Shown here one piece after another: positions 44,804-52,317 of a stretch of 64,000 nucleotides of DNA. The translations under genes and the position numbers were made by a program. The notes below the pieces were generated by a model. The model saw only the letters and a program-made list of their open reading frames with translations, ran no database searches and had not been told where the DNA came from. The stretch lies in NCBI GenBank assembly GCA_963765265.1, contig CAVXVN010000014.1, positions 55,935-119,934 of the forward strand, written 5' to 3'. How positions within the stretch are numbered: the stretch's first letter is position 1; every line of letters begins with the position of its first letter. Source of the stretch: Bacillus_BD sp963765265 (lineage in GTDB: Bacteria > Bacillota > Bacilli > Bacillales > Cytobacillaceae).

Positions 44804-44929
44804 CACGTTGAAATATTCTTTGGATGGTGGGTGGATGAAAAAGAATTGAATGGATCAGAAGATGATGCTTTCTATGCTTTCGTTCTAGAAGCAAATGGTT
44901 GTAACTTCAACGAACGGGCGCAATTCTAG
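44804..44929 (+). pseudogene. C-terminal protein fragment, unrecognised
   Basis: A start-less frame reads EIFFGWWVDEKELNGSEDD, then AFYAFVLEANGCNFN, and a stop. The GWWV...YAFVLE pattern faintly recalls the end of class D beta-lactamase-like or BlaR-type domains, but this is a weak resemblance. It is probably the relic of a larger gene. Confidence 0.3.
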
Positions 44930-45016
44930 TACAAGGAATAGTGTCTTTTTTTGATGATAATCTTGAATAATAGCATGGCTTATTTGCCCAAAACTATGAC
45001 ATAAAAGTAAACGTCA

Positions 45017-45065
45017 AGTAGCCCCAAATACACGATAAAAATTGTGTTTTCGGGACTATTTTTTG
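45017..45065 (+). terminator. Terminator after the gene relic
   Basis: AGTAGCCCCAAATACACGAT pairs imperfectly with ATTGTGTTTTCGGGACT, followed by six to seven Ts. Confidence 0.6.
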
Positions 45066-45768
45066 TTTGCTTCCCTTTTTATCGGTACCTTGCATATGGA
45101 AGGTACATCCGTTGACCAAGGTAAGACTTTGTCTATTTCTTCTTTATTCGTTACATCCATATTTGGTAGCGTTTCAAATAAATTTTGTGTAATTTCATCC
45201 CCATATTATTATTCCAATTCATAGTCTTGCTATTTTCACTATTTAAGAATAACAATAACTTTAAGAGTTTTTCCAATTGCCTTATTCTCGTTATTTGGCA
45301 ATCCAGATGGTAGAAAACCCTTCCATCGTCCAAATCCCATTAATGTCATATACATAATCCGAATTAATATGTATATGAGGTGGAGGTCATAACCTTTGAT
45401 TCAAAATTATTTTGAACAGTATTAAAGATTTTACTCTAGAAAAGATTTCCAATTGAAGAAAATTCTTCTTTACTTGGAGTTGAATATTAAATTAGATTCA
45501 GTGCCCCTCGAAAAAATCTTATTTCATAATAATGTTCCATGGAAGATTTTGTGAAACACGATGTAAATTTTCGCACTGTGATTATCAGAAAATAGCTAGT
45601 AGTACTCGTTGTGCCTTTTTACGTGCAACACGCCCAATTTCCCCCTAAAACAACCTTTTCCAGCGCTTTGAAATAGACTTGTATTGTTTCTTTTTTTAGC
45701 TTCACATTTTATGTTAGACATCGGGATTGCAATCAAACAAAAGAACGGTCCCTTCTTCTCCATTAGAG

Positions 45769-45816
45769 AAAATAGGAGAGCCACTCATGATCTTACATGA
45801 TGGACTCTCCTATTTT
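45769..45816. terminator. Bidirectional terminator beyond nreB
   Basis: AAAATAGGAGAG and CTCTCCTATTTT form a 12-base stem, extended inside by further pairing. It lies about 120 bases past the nreB stop. Confidence 0.75.
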
Positions 45817-45901
45817 CATGTATTCATTATTCTTTCGTGAACCATTTTTGTAAAACAAGACTTTTCTGGGATTCACTGTGGACCAAACCTTAACGCAATA
45901 G

Positions 45902-45936
45902 GAAAAGGGGAAACAAGAGAACCGTCCCCCCGTTTC
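45902..45936. repeat. ACCGTCCCC-family repeat
   Basis: GGAAACAAGAGAACCGTCCC with CCCGTTTCC directly abuts the nreB stop codon. Partial hairpin with GGGAAAC and GTTTCC ends. Confidence 0.55.
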
Positions 45937-47281
45937 CTAATCTATTGGCACTTCAAGAATAATCTTGGTTCCCTTTCCAATTTCCGATCGTATTTGCAGC
46001 TTCCCATTCACCGCGCGAGCTCTCTCATCCATGCTAAACAGACCGACACCACACCTAACAAGTAATGGATCAAAGCCCCTCCCCTTATCCTCTACCATCA
46101 CCCTTACGACTGTTTCAAACTCTCTAATCGTAACGGAGGCATTTTCAACATCCGCATATTTACGAATGTTTGTTAAGGCTTCTTGAATGATTCGGTAGAT
46201 CGTAATCTCTTTATTCGAGTCAAGTCTTCTACTTAAAACGCAGTCAAACGTCACATCGATTTGATAGTGGTTGGAATAACGCACAAGGAACGAACGAATA
46301 GCAGGTATAAGCCCAAGATCATCGAGTACAGATGGACGTAACTCCCATGAAATTTCTCGCACTTCCTCAATCAATTGAGCCGTTTCATTCTGCATCTGTG
46401 TTAACAGTGGGTGGTCACATCTCCATTTGCAAACGGTTAATGGTAATCAAATGGCTGTATAAATTTTGTCCGATGCCATCATGAAGATTTCGCGAAAGGC
46501 TTTTCCGTTCACCTTCTTGTACTTCAATAATTCTTTTTGTCATTCGTTGCAGCTCTTCTTCTGCCTCTTTCAGCTTCGTTATTTCGTAGCGAATGGCCAA
46601 GTATTGATAAGGCTTTCCCTCATGATCTAAAAAAGGAACAATCGTGGTATCCACCCAATAAGTGGAGCCATCCTTTGCTCTATTTTTTATTTCGGCCTTC
46701 CATACTTGCCCAGAGGTAATCGTACGCCACATGTTTTGAAAAAATTCTTTGGAATGAAAACCAGCATTCACAATCCGATGGTCCTGACCAATTAATTCAT
46801 CATAAGAATACTTCGACACCTTACAAAACTGCTCATTCACATATTTAATCATTCCTGTATGATCGGTAAAAGCAAAAATAGTTGATTCATCAATAGCAAA
46901 CTTTAAGTCAATCAGCTCATTAAGTGGCTGGACAAGCTCTTTTTTTAATTTGAAATGGTTCCGAGCATCTTGAAGCATAAGCAAACAGTATGGCTGTTTT
47001 TTAAAAAGAAACGGGCTGAACCGGAAAAAAACCGGAAATGTTTTTCCCTTTTTACATTTTCCATATTTCTGAATGATGGTCCCTTCGTCCAACTCTGCTA
47101 GGTTCAGATCGAGAAATAGATCCGTAAGATTTAATTGATTATTTTCTTCTTCCTGATAACCAAACAGTTTGCTCGCGCCTTCGCTCATATAGCAAATGGT
47201 TCCAGACAAGTCGATTAGGATCGTTTCATCCTGAGGATTCTCTGTAAATGAAGGTGTTTTCTGCTTTTCAAATTCATTCAT
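45937..47281 (-). pseudogene. nreB: NreB-type oxygen/nitrate sensor histidine kinase, frameshifted
   Basis: An upstream 288-codon frame has two PAS domains (ETILIDLSGTICYMSEGASK; DHTGMIKYVNEQFCKVSKYS) and the HisKA_3 H-box SLSRNLHDGIGQNLYSHL; the downstream 152-codon frame has the dimer helix end ELRPSVLDDLGLIPAIRSF and an HATPase domain (EALTNIRKYAD, VEDKGRGFDP). They are separated by one extra T near 46407: removing it gives LQMEMDHPLLTQMQNETAQL. In staphylococci NreB has one PAS with an oxygen-sensitive [4Fe-4S]; no Cys cluster is evident in these PAS domains, so sensing may differ. It is last in the cluster after nreA. Confidence 0.82.
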
Positions 47282-47294
47282 GTTGTCCCTCCAT

Positions 47295-47747
47295 CTATCG
47301 TTTGATATCCTTGTTTAACATCACTTCCAAGGATTGGACCGATTGCCGGACAGACATCTGCTCATGATCTTGAAACGGCATGGATACTCTTCGCCCAACA
47401 AGCAGTACCCCCTTTGGCATCCCTTCAAAAAAGACTGGGACTGCATAAGCGGAAACGAGCTTTTCTGCTAGCATGATCGGATATTCAAGCGCTTTACCTA
47501 GAATTTCATTTGGAAAATTAGCCACTTCAATCGGTCTTCCCGTTGAAATAACCCGACCAGCAATCCCTTTTCCATAACGAACGGTAATCCGTTTATATTT
47601 GTCATTCCCGTTCCCAACCGCATAATGCCATCTTACATCCGGTCCCCTTTGGTTTTGAATCGCAACTCCGACAAAGTCACAGGGGAGCTCTACAAGAAGT
47701 TTTTGGCAAATACTTACGAGTGGTTCATATTGTTTAATTTCATTCAT
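47295..47747 (-). CDS. nreA: NreA-type GAF-domain nitrate sensor
   Basis: A 150-residue single GAF domain, full length for NreA, which binds nitrate and inhibits NreB autophosphorylation in its absence. Phrases such as PCDFVGVAIQNQRGPDVRWHYA-type sequence and GKGIAGRVISTGRP (about 79-92) fit the family. It lies between the nreC and nreB genes, 13 to 15 bases from each, so all three are one operon. The order C-A-B differs from the A-B-C order of staphylococci. Confidence 0.85.
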   Translation of the reverse strand: MNEIKQYEPLVSICQKLLVELPCDFVGVAIQNQRGPDVRWHYAVGNGNDKYKRITVRYGKGIAGRVISTGRPIEVANFPNEILGKALEYPIMLAEKLVSAYAVPVFFEGMPKGVLLVGRRVSMPFQDHEQMSVRQSVQSLEVMLNKDIKR

Positions 47748-47762
47748 AGAGTATCATATCCT

Positions 47763-48416
47763 CTACAATCCCAATCCAAGCAGCCCCTTTTTTAACGCAT
47801 AGGCTACAAGTTCATGTCGAGTTTTCATTTGCAGTTTCACCATTATATTTCCTTTGTGCGTTTCAACGGTTTTCACACTAATCACGAGCTGTTCAGCAAT
47901 TTCTTTATTCGAAAAACCCTTAGCAATTAACGTCAGAACCTCTCTTTCTCGATCAGAAAGGAGATGATAGGTATCCGTATCCCCCTGTTTGACATTTCCT
48001 AAATATTCTTCCATTAATCGCTTCGTCGCCGAAGGGTGAAGATACGCATTGCCCATCGCTACCGATTGGATCGCAGCAATGAGCTCTTCATGGGGAGCAC
48101 TTTTTAAAATACACCCCGATGCTCCGGCTTGAATGGAGCGAAATAAATATTCTTCATCATCATGCATCGTCAATATTAAGATCGATACATGCGGCATTTG
48201 TTTTTTCAATTCGATCGTGGCAGAAAGGCCATCTTTCCCATGTGGCATACTCAAATCCATAACGACCACATCCGGATTAAGCTCATGTGCTTTCTGAATG
48301 GCTTCATTTCCCTCTGACGCTTCTCCGATCACTTCCATTTCAGGATGATTGTTCAATAGCATCGTCAGACCCATCCTCACGACAGCATGATCATCACAAA
48401 GCAAAATATTGATCAT
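47763..48416 (-). CDS. nreC: NreC-type response regulator
   Basis: A 217-residue NarL/FixJ-family regulator from the ATG at 48416, seven bases after AAAGGGGG (an ATG 21 bases upstream has no site). The receiver has the acidic pair DD near residue 8-9, phospho-acceptor Asp in DVVVMDLSMP (about 54) and Lys in LKSAPHEE; the C-terminal LuxR-type helix-turn-helix reads LLSDREREVLTLIAKGFSNK and ISVKTVETHKGNIM. It should activate nitrate and nitrite reduction genes under anaerobiosis. Two histidine kinase genes flank it. Confidence 0.9.
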   Translation of the reverse strand: MINILLCDDHAVVRMGLTMLLNNHPEMEVIGEASEGNEAIQKAHELNPDVVVMDLSMPHGKDGLSATIELKKQMPHVSILILTMHDDEEYLFRSIQAGASGCILKSAPHEELIAAIQSVAMGNAYLHPSATKRLMEEYLGNVKQGDTDTYHLLSDREREVLTLIAKGFSNKEIAEQLVISVKTVETHKGNIMVKLQMKTRHELVAYALKKGLLGLGL

Positions 48417-48568
48417 ATTTTTTCCCCCTTTGTTCATCTCGTAAAACTTTCTTAAACGATAAAATCAAAAAATCCTGCTTCATGCGCACAGTCTCTTTAC
48501 TTAACGTAAAAGATGCTGAAACCACAATCGTGCAGGAAAGTTCTACAACACTATCATAATAAATAAGG

Positions 48569-49216
48569 TTATTTAAAAGGTAGGGATACACGTACCATCG
48601 TACCTTCTCCAATGGCAGAGGATACCTGGCATGTTCCGCCTACCAAGTACATTCTTTCTTTCATGGCCTCTAGACCCGATGATTGTTTCCCCTGTTGCTC
48701 GTAGTCAAAACCTTTTCCATGATCTTCAATGATCATTTTCAGATCATGGTCACCCCATGTGAAGATTAATGATGCCTCACTCGTATCTGCATATTTAGCA
48801 ATATTCGCTAATGCCTCTTGGCAAACACGGAATAAAGCAATGCTCCGTTGTTCAGACATCATAATCTCGGTTCCAAAACTTTCCATTTTTACAATGATAC
48901 CAAAAGTTGACGTGTAAAGCTTTAAATAACTTTTGATGGCCGGAACAAGACCAAGCGTAGCTAGCGTTGGAGGATGCAGTTCAACAGATAACAGTCTGAT
49001 TTCCTGAATCGTCTTTTCTAGCACTTGTTCCATTTCCTTCACATAGCTTTTGACAGCCGGTTTTTCAATGCTGCTTTCAATCATTTGAAGACCCGTAAAC
49101 AGGCTGTAAAGAGTTTGACCGACACCTTCATGCAGCTCCAAGGCAATTCGCTTGATTTCTTCTTCTTGAGTTTGAATAATATAAGAGCTAATATGATTCT
49201 CCGGTCTTTTCTCCAT
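48569..49216 (-). CDS. Soluble histidine kinase, NarX/NreB class without sensor domain
   Basis: A 215-residue kinase core: HisKA_3 H-box IKRIALELHEGVGQTLYSLF (about 20-39), the ELHPPTLATLGLVPAIKSYL region, N-box CQEALANIAKYAD and G-box EDHGKGFDYEQQGKQSSGLEAM. There are no membrane helices and only about 18 residues before the H-box, so no sensory input is visible. It lies just upstream of nreC and may phosphorylate it. Since NreB is frameshifted, this kinase could be the remaining partner. It is transcribed with nreC after a 150-base gap. Confidence 0.85.
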   Translation of the reverse strand: MEKRPENHISSYIIQTQEEEIKRIALELHEGVGQTLYSLFTGLQMIESSIEKPAVKSYVKEMEQVLEKTIQEIRLLSVELHPPTLATLGLVPAIKSYLKLYTSTFGIIVKMESFGTEIMMSEQRSIALFRVCQEALANIAKYADTSEASLIFTWGDHDLKMIIEDHGKGFDYEQQGKQSSGLEAMKERMYLVGGTCQVSSAIGEGTMVRVSLPFK

Positions 49217-49264
49217 CCTCCCCAGCTCCTGCTCTATTATTTATATTTATGAATGAAAATAGAT

Positions 49265-50464
49265 TTAGTTTTGATTGGCAGCTACTTTTTGATCCAAAAG
49301 CTGTTGGTTTTGCTGTTTATCTTGATAGTACATCCAAATGACTAAAATAAGACTGGCAAGAGCCACTTCAGACAATGCCATAAATCCGATCGCATAATGC
49401 CCGGTAAGCTTGAACAATGAGCTTAAGATAAGCGGTGGAAAAAAGCCTCCCAAACCACCAAATGCAGAAACTAATCCGTTTACAATTCCTGCTTGTTCTT
49501 GGAAATAGGTTGGTACTAATTTAAAGATAACACCATTACCTATTCCTGCACAAATGGCAATCGCTAAGCAGCCCACTGTGTATAAGCCAATCGATGGTGA
49601 AAAGGATAAGATCAATGCAGCAATCGTAAAGCCCAAAAAGACAAACATTAACATCTTTAATGGATGCAAACGGTCAGCCATCCAGCCACCAATAGGTCTC
49701 ATGGCTGTTGCAAGGGCAATAAAGCCTGCTGTTCTCATTCCTGCATCCACCTTTTCTAGTCCATAGTTCGCAACAAGAAAGTTTGGTAAATAAATCGTAA
49801 AGGCTACGAATGAGCCAAAGGTGATGAAATAGAACAAGCTAAAAAGCCATAATTTTTCATTTTTATACACACCTTTGATTTGTTCAATCATCGATGTTTT
49901 CACCTTTACTTCTTTTTTATCTCCCATAAAGAAGTTTATTAAAATAAAAACGCCTAATATAACCATGTACAATTGAACAGTTGTTTCCCAACCAAGCTTT
50001 GTCGCAATAACGGGTGCAGCAAATGCTGAAATCGCTGTCCCAAGGTTTCCCGCACCATAAATTCCATTAATAAATCCATGACGTTCTTTCGGGTAATACT
50101 TTGGCAAGGAGGTGACACCAACCGAAAATATGGCTCCCCCAACACCCAAGAATAATCCACCAATCAATAAGTCAGTCACAGAATTTGCGATACTAATATA
50201 ATACACCGGGAAGATACAAAGTATAAAGCTGATCATAAAAATCTTTCTTGCTCCGAAGAGATTCGTATAATAACCAATGGGTACACGCAGTATGGATCCA
50301 AGTACCACCGGAAGTGCCGTTACCCACGCAAGCTGACCTGCCGGTATATGAATATCCTCTTTTATAAATGGAAGTAGTGATGAAAGAATAACCCAAATCA
50401 TAAAACCCACGGTTAAATTTAATGTTTGCAAAGGAAGTTGCCATTTTTTAATCATGTCATCCAT
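49265..50464 (-). CDS. narK: Nitrate/nitrite MFS transporter NarK
   Basis: A 399-residue, 12-helix transporter of the nitrate/nitrite porter family. The diagnostic nitrate-signature glycine-rich segments are visible: GGLFLGVGGAIFSVGVTSLP in helix 5 and AICAGIGNGVIFKLVPTYF in helix 11 (each cut to 20 residues or fewer). A second ATG (50455) is better spaced from AAAGGGAG than the first, so the protein may begin three residues later. It overlaps the upstream 92-residue gene by eight bases. It imports nitrate and/or exports nitrite for the reductase encoded upstream. Confidence 0.92.
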   Translation of the reverse strand: MDDMIKKWQLPLQTLNLTVGFMIWVILSSLLPFIKEDIHIPAGQLAWVTALPVVLGSILRVPIGYYTNLFGARKIFMISFILCIFPVYYISIANSVTDLLIGGLFLGVGGAIFSVGVTSLPKYYPKERHGFINGIYGAGNLGTAISAFAAPVIATKLGWETTVQLYMVILGVFILINFFMGDKKEVKVKTSMIEQIKGVYKNEKLWLFSLFYFITFGSFVAFTIYLPNFLVANYGLEKVDAGMRTAGFIALATAMRPIGGWMADRLHPLKMLMFVFLGFTIAALILSFSPSIGLYTVGCLAIAICAGIGNGVIFKLVPTYFQEQAGIVNGLVSAFGGLGGFFPPLILSSLFKLTGHYAIGFMALSEVALASLILVIWMYYQDKQQNQQLLDQKVAANQN

Positions 50465-50735
50465 TCTCCCTTTTAATAGTATAATTCAAACCCGAATGCT
50501 GATCACATGCCGTCCACTCATTTACGGATTCCGTAACGGTCGCATCGAGTGGAATCGCAAAAAAGTTTACTTCATCAAAATAAATACGTAAATGGGTATG
50601 ATCTGGACAGAATTGCAGCTTTTTGATTGTTTTTTGTACAAACGGAGCTCTTTCTTCTCCTTGTATGTCTTGAATCCCAACTTGAATCGGTTCCGAGAGA
50701 AAACGGTTTAAATCTTCAGGTTTAATGGGTTCCAC
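50457..50735 (-). CDS. Hypothetical protein of the nitrate cluster, 92 aa
   Basis: A 92-residue soluble protein starting with GTG, eight bases after AAGGGGGTG, within the end of the preceding gene. It is rich in beta-strand-like alternation (LQFCPDHTHLRIYFDEVNFF), with no metal motif. It is coupled at both ends to neighbours by overlaps, so it belongs to the nitrate operon. It might be a maturation or assembly factor. Not recognised. Confidence 0.65.
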   Translation of the reverse strand: MEPIKPEDLNRFLSEPIQVGIQDIQGEERAPFVQKTIKKLQFCPDHTHLRIYFDEVNFFAIPLDATVTESVNEWTACDQHSGLNYTIKRENG

Positions 50736-51037
50736 AGCTGGAACACCCCCTTGTATTTGCTGGATAGATGTACATCTGGTAGCCTTGCAGATACTCCCAA
50801 AATGTCTTTTCCTGCTTGATCTTCAAGAAATTGAATCGTTTCCTCTTCCGAACGCCATTTACTCATTCCTTTTACTTGAGCAATCACAATGTCTGCCCCT
50901 TGTTCGATCTTTTCTTCTAAAAACCAATTCAAATATAATCCCGTAAAAAGAGCTGAAAACAAGTCATTGATTTCTTTACTAAAGTTCCCTTGCGTCTTTC
51001 GAACAAAACAAAAGTCCAGATAGGTTTCATTATTCAT
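50708..51037 (-). CDS. Hypothetical protein of the nitrate cluster, 109 aa
   Basis: A 109-residue soluble protein (MNNETYLDFCFVRKTQGNF onward) with an alpha/beta composition and one or two cysteines. The start overlaps the end of the 66-residue membrane gene by eight bases, and its end overlaps the 92-residue gene by 28. Its place between redox subunits and narK suggests a chaperone or accessory role, but no family was recognised. Confidence 0.65.
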   Translation of the reverse strand: MNNETYLDFCFVRKTQGNFSKEINDLFSALFTGLYLNWFLEEKIEQGADIVIAQVKGMSKWRSEEETIQFLEDQAGKDILGVSARLPDVHLSSKYKGVFQLWNPLNLKI

Positions 51038-51230
51038 CTTTTACTTCCGCCTTTCGATCCCGTTTATAAATCAAAATAGCTAATGGGAATAAGACAATAT
51101 TTAATAGTCCTAAAACAATCGTGTTTGTATAGTGTTCAAAATAAAATTGATGCACCATTTTTTGCGTAAGGATCACATTCAAAAGCAAGATGATACATAG
51201 AGCAGCAAAGTATACATGTTTAGACTTCAT
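51030..51230 (-). CDS. Small two-helix membrane protein of the nitrate cluster
   Basis: A 66-residue protein with two membrane helices (about residues 7-22, YFAALCIILLLNVILT; and 38-55, VLGLLNIVLFPLAILIY) and a basic-acidic C-terminal tail. The start overlaps the Rieske gene by 11 bases. It could anchor the Rieske protein or the catalytic subcomplex to the membrane. Not recognised. Confidence 0.65.
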   Translation of the reverse strand: MKSKHVYFAALCIILLLNVILTQKMVHQFYFEHYTNTIVLGLLNIVLFPLAILIYKRDRKAEVKDE

Positions 51231-51744
51231 AACGCTTCACCTTTACAGCATATACCGCACCTTTCTCCACTTTCACTTCAATGGCTGGAAGTGGACGTCT
51301 CGGTGGTCCAGCAGTTGGATTTCCTGTTGCTACATCAAACTTGCCGTGATGGCAAGGGCATAGCATTTGCTGCTCTTCTTTTTCCCAAAAGACTGGGCAA
51401 CGAAGATGGGTACAGGCATTTTGATAGGCGACATATTTATGTTCCGTTAGACGAATGAGAATGGCATCATCGTGTTCACCAGGAAATGTAAAGTCAACCG
51501 CATCCCCAATGGCAATGGCATTTACATCGGTAATTTTCTTATGTGGATATTCTTTTTCCCATAGTCCACTTAATTCTTTTGCTGCTACTGCTCCCCATGG
51601 CAGGGAGGATAAGGCAAATACGCCCGCCGCTCCCACAAGTGTCTTCATGAAACCCCGTCGATCTAGCTTTCTTTCATTCGTACGATTGATATTATGTGTA
51701 TAGTTATCTTCATCAAAGGGGATTTTATTGTTTTTATCTGTCAT
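51220..51744 (-). CDS. Rieske [2Fe-2S] protein with Tat-type signal
   Basis: A 174-residue protein. A twin-arginine-type motif DRRGFMKTL (about 29-37) precedes a hydrophobic stretch ending AVAAK, as in Rieske proteins that stay anchored by an uncleaved Tat signal. The cluster motif is complete: C111-T-H113 and C129-P-C131-H132, with C116 and C131 placed for the stabilising disulfide. So the cluster domain lies outside the membrane. Ribosome binding site AGGAGGG. It sits between the ferredoxin subunit and a small membrane protein in a nitrate operon, where a Rieske subunit is unexpected; it may carry electrons from quinol. Confidence 0.88.
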   Translation of the reverse strand: MTDKNNKIPFDEDNYTHNINRTNERKLDRRGFMKTLVGAAGVFALSSLPWGAVAAKELSGLWEKEYPHKKITDVNAIAIGDAVDFTFPGEHDDAILIRLTEHKYVAYQNACTHLRCPVFWEKEEQQMLCPCHHGKFDVATGNPTAGPPRRPLPAIEVKVEKGAVYAVKVKRYEV

Positions 51745-51756
51745 GGTCTATCCCTC

Positions 51757-52317
51757 CTAATATAGCTTCGCAATTCCCTGTAAAATACCAGGAAGATTGA
51801 CTCTTACATTTGTTTCGCCTTCAAGATAGGGTTGGCTTGTCACCCATTTCCCGTTATCCAAATGATATTGCTTCTGCTTCGCTTCAATTTCCTCATCTGT
51901 TAGCCATTGAAGAGTGTTCGATGGACAAACGCTTGCACACATCGGTGGAATGTCGTCTTTGGTCCGATCAATACATAAATCGCATTTATACATTAAGTTT
52001 TGTTCGGTATCGAACTTCGGAATCCCATATGGACAAGCAATTGTACAGTTTTGACAGCCAATACATTTTTCGACGAGTGCGGATAACACGGCACCTGTTT
52101 CGTGAATTTGAATGGCTTGTGCCGGGCAGCTTCTTGCACATGCTGGATTCACACAGTGAAGGCACATTAACGGCATGGTCTGCCGATTGACAAGAGGGTT
52201 CACATCGTATACAAAGTTTCGATTTCGCTCCTCATGCCCACCACATTGGGTACATGCAGCAAGACAACCACGACACCCAATACAATTATCCAGTTCAATA
52301 TAGAGCCTCTTCTTCAT
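51757..52317 (-). CDS. Four-cluster ferredoxin subunit (DmsB/NrfC type)
   Basis: A 186-residue electron-transfer subunit with four Cys-rich motifs: CIGCRGCLAAC (12-22), CLHCVNPACARSCP (about 52-65), CIGCQNCTIACP (about 85-96) and CDLCIDRTKDDIPPMCASVC. These bind up to four [4Fe-4S] clusters in proteins that link a membrane quinol oxidase to a molybdenum enzyme. No signal peptide, so it works in the cytoplasm with the catalytic subunit. The ATG directly follows the catalytic-subunit stop codon (TAAATG). Confidence 0.9.
   Translation of the reverse strand: MKKRLYIELDNCIGCRGCLAACTQCGGHEERNRNFVYDVNPLVNRQTMPLMCLHCVNPACARSCPAQAIQIHETGAVLSALVEKCIGCQNCTIACPYGIPKFDTEQNLMYKCDLCIDRTKDDIPPMCASVCPSNTLQWLTDEEIEAKQKQYHLDNGKWVTSQPYLEGETNVRVNLPGILQGIAKLY

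Larger units (their letters stand above)
44406..45936. other. Long non-coding region with gene relics
   Basis: About 1.5 kb upstream of opuCA without an intact gene. It contains a start-less plus-strand fragment (44804-44929), a plus-strand terminator (45017-45065), a terminator for the Nre transcript (45769-45816) and an ACCGTCCCC repeat (45902-45936). The opuCA promoter should lie near 44450-44650 but was not resolved. Several short frames here lack ribosome binding sites. Confidence 0.45.

Noticed and set aside
45151..45784. Several 60-codon frames in the opuC-nre gap
   Set aside because: No ribosome binding sites, one overlaps a terminator, and none resembles a protein family.
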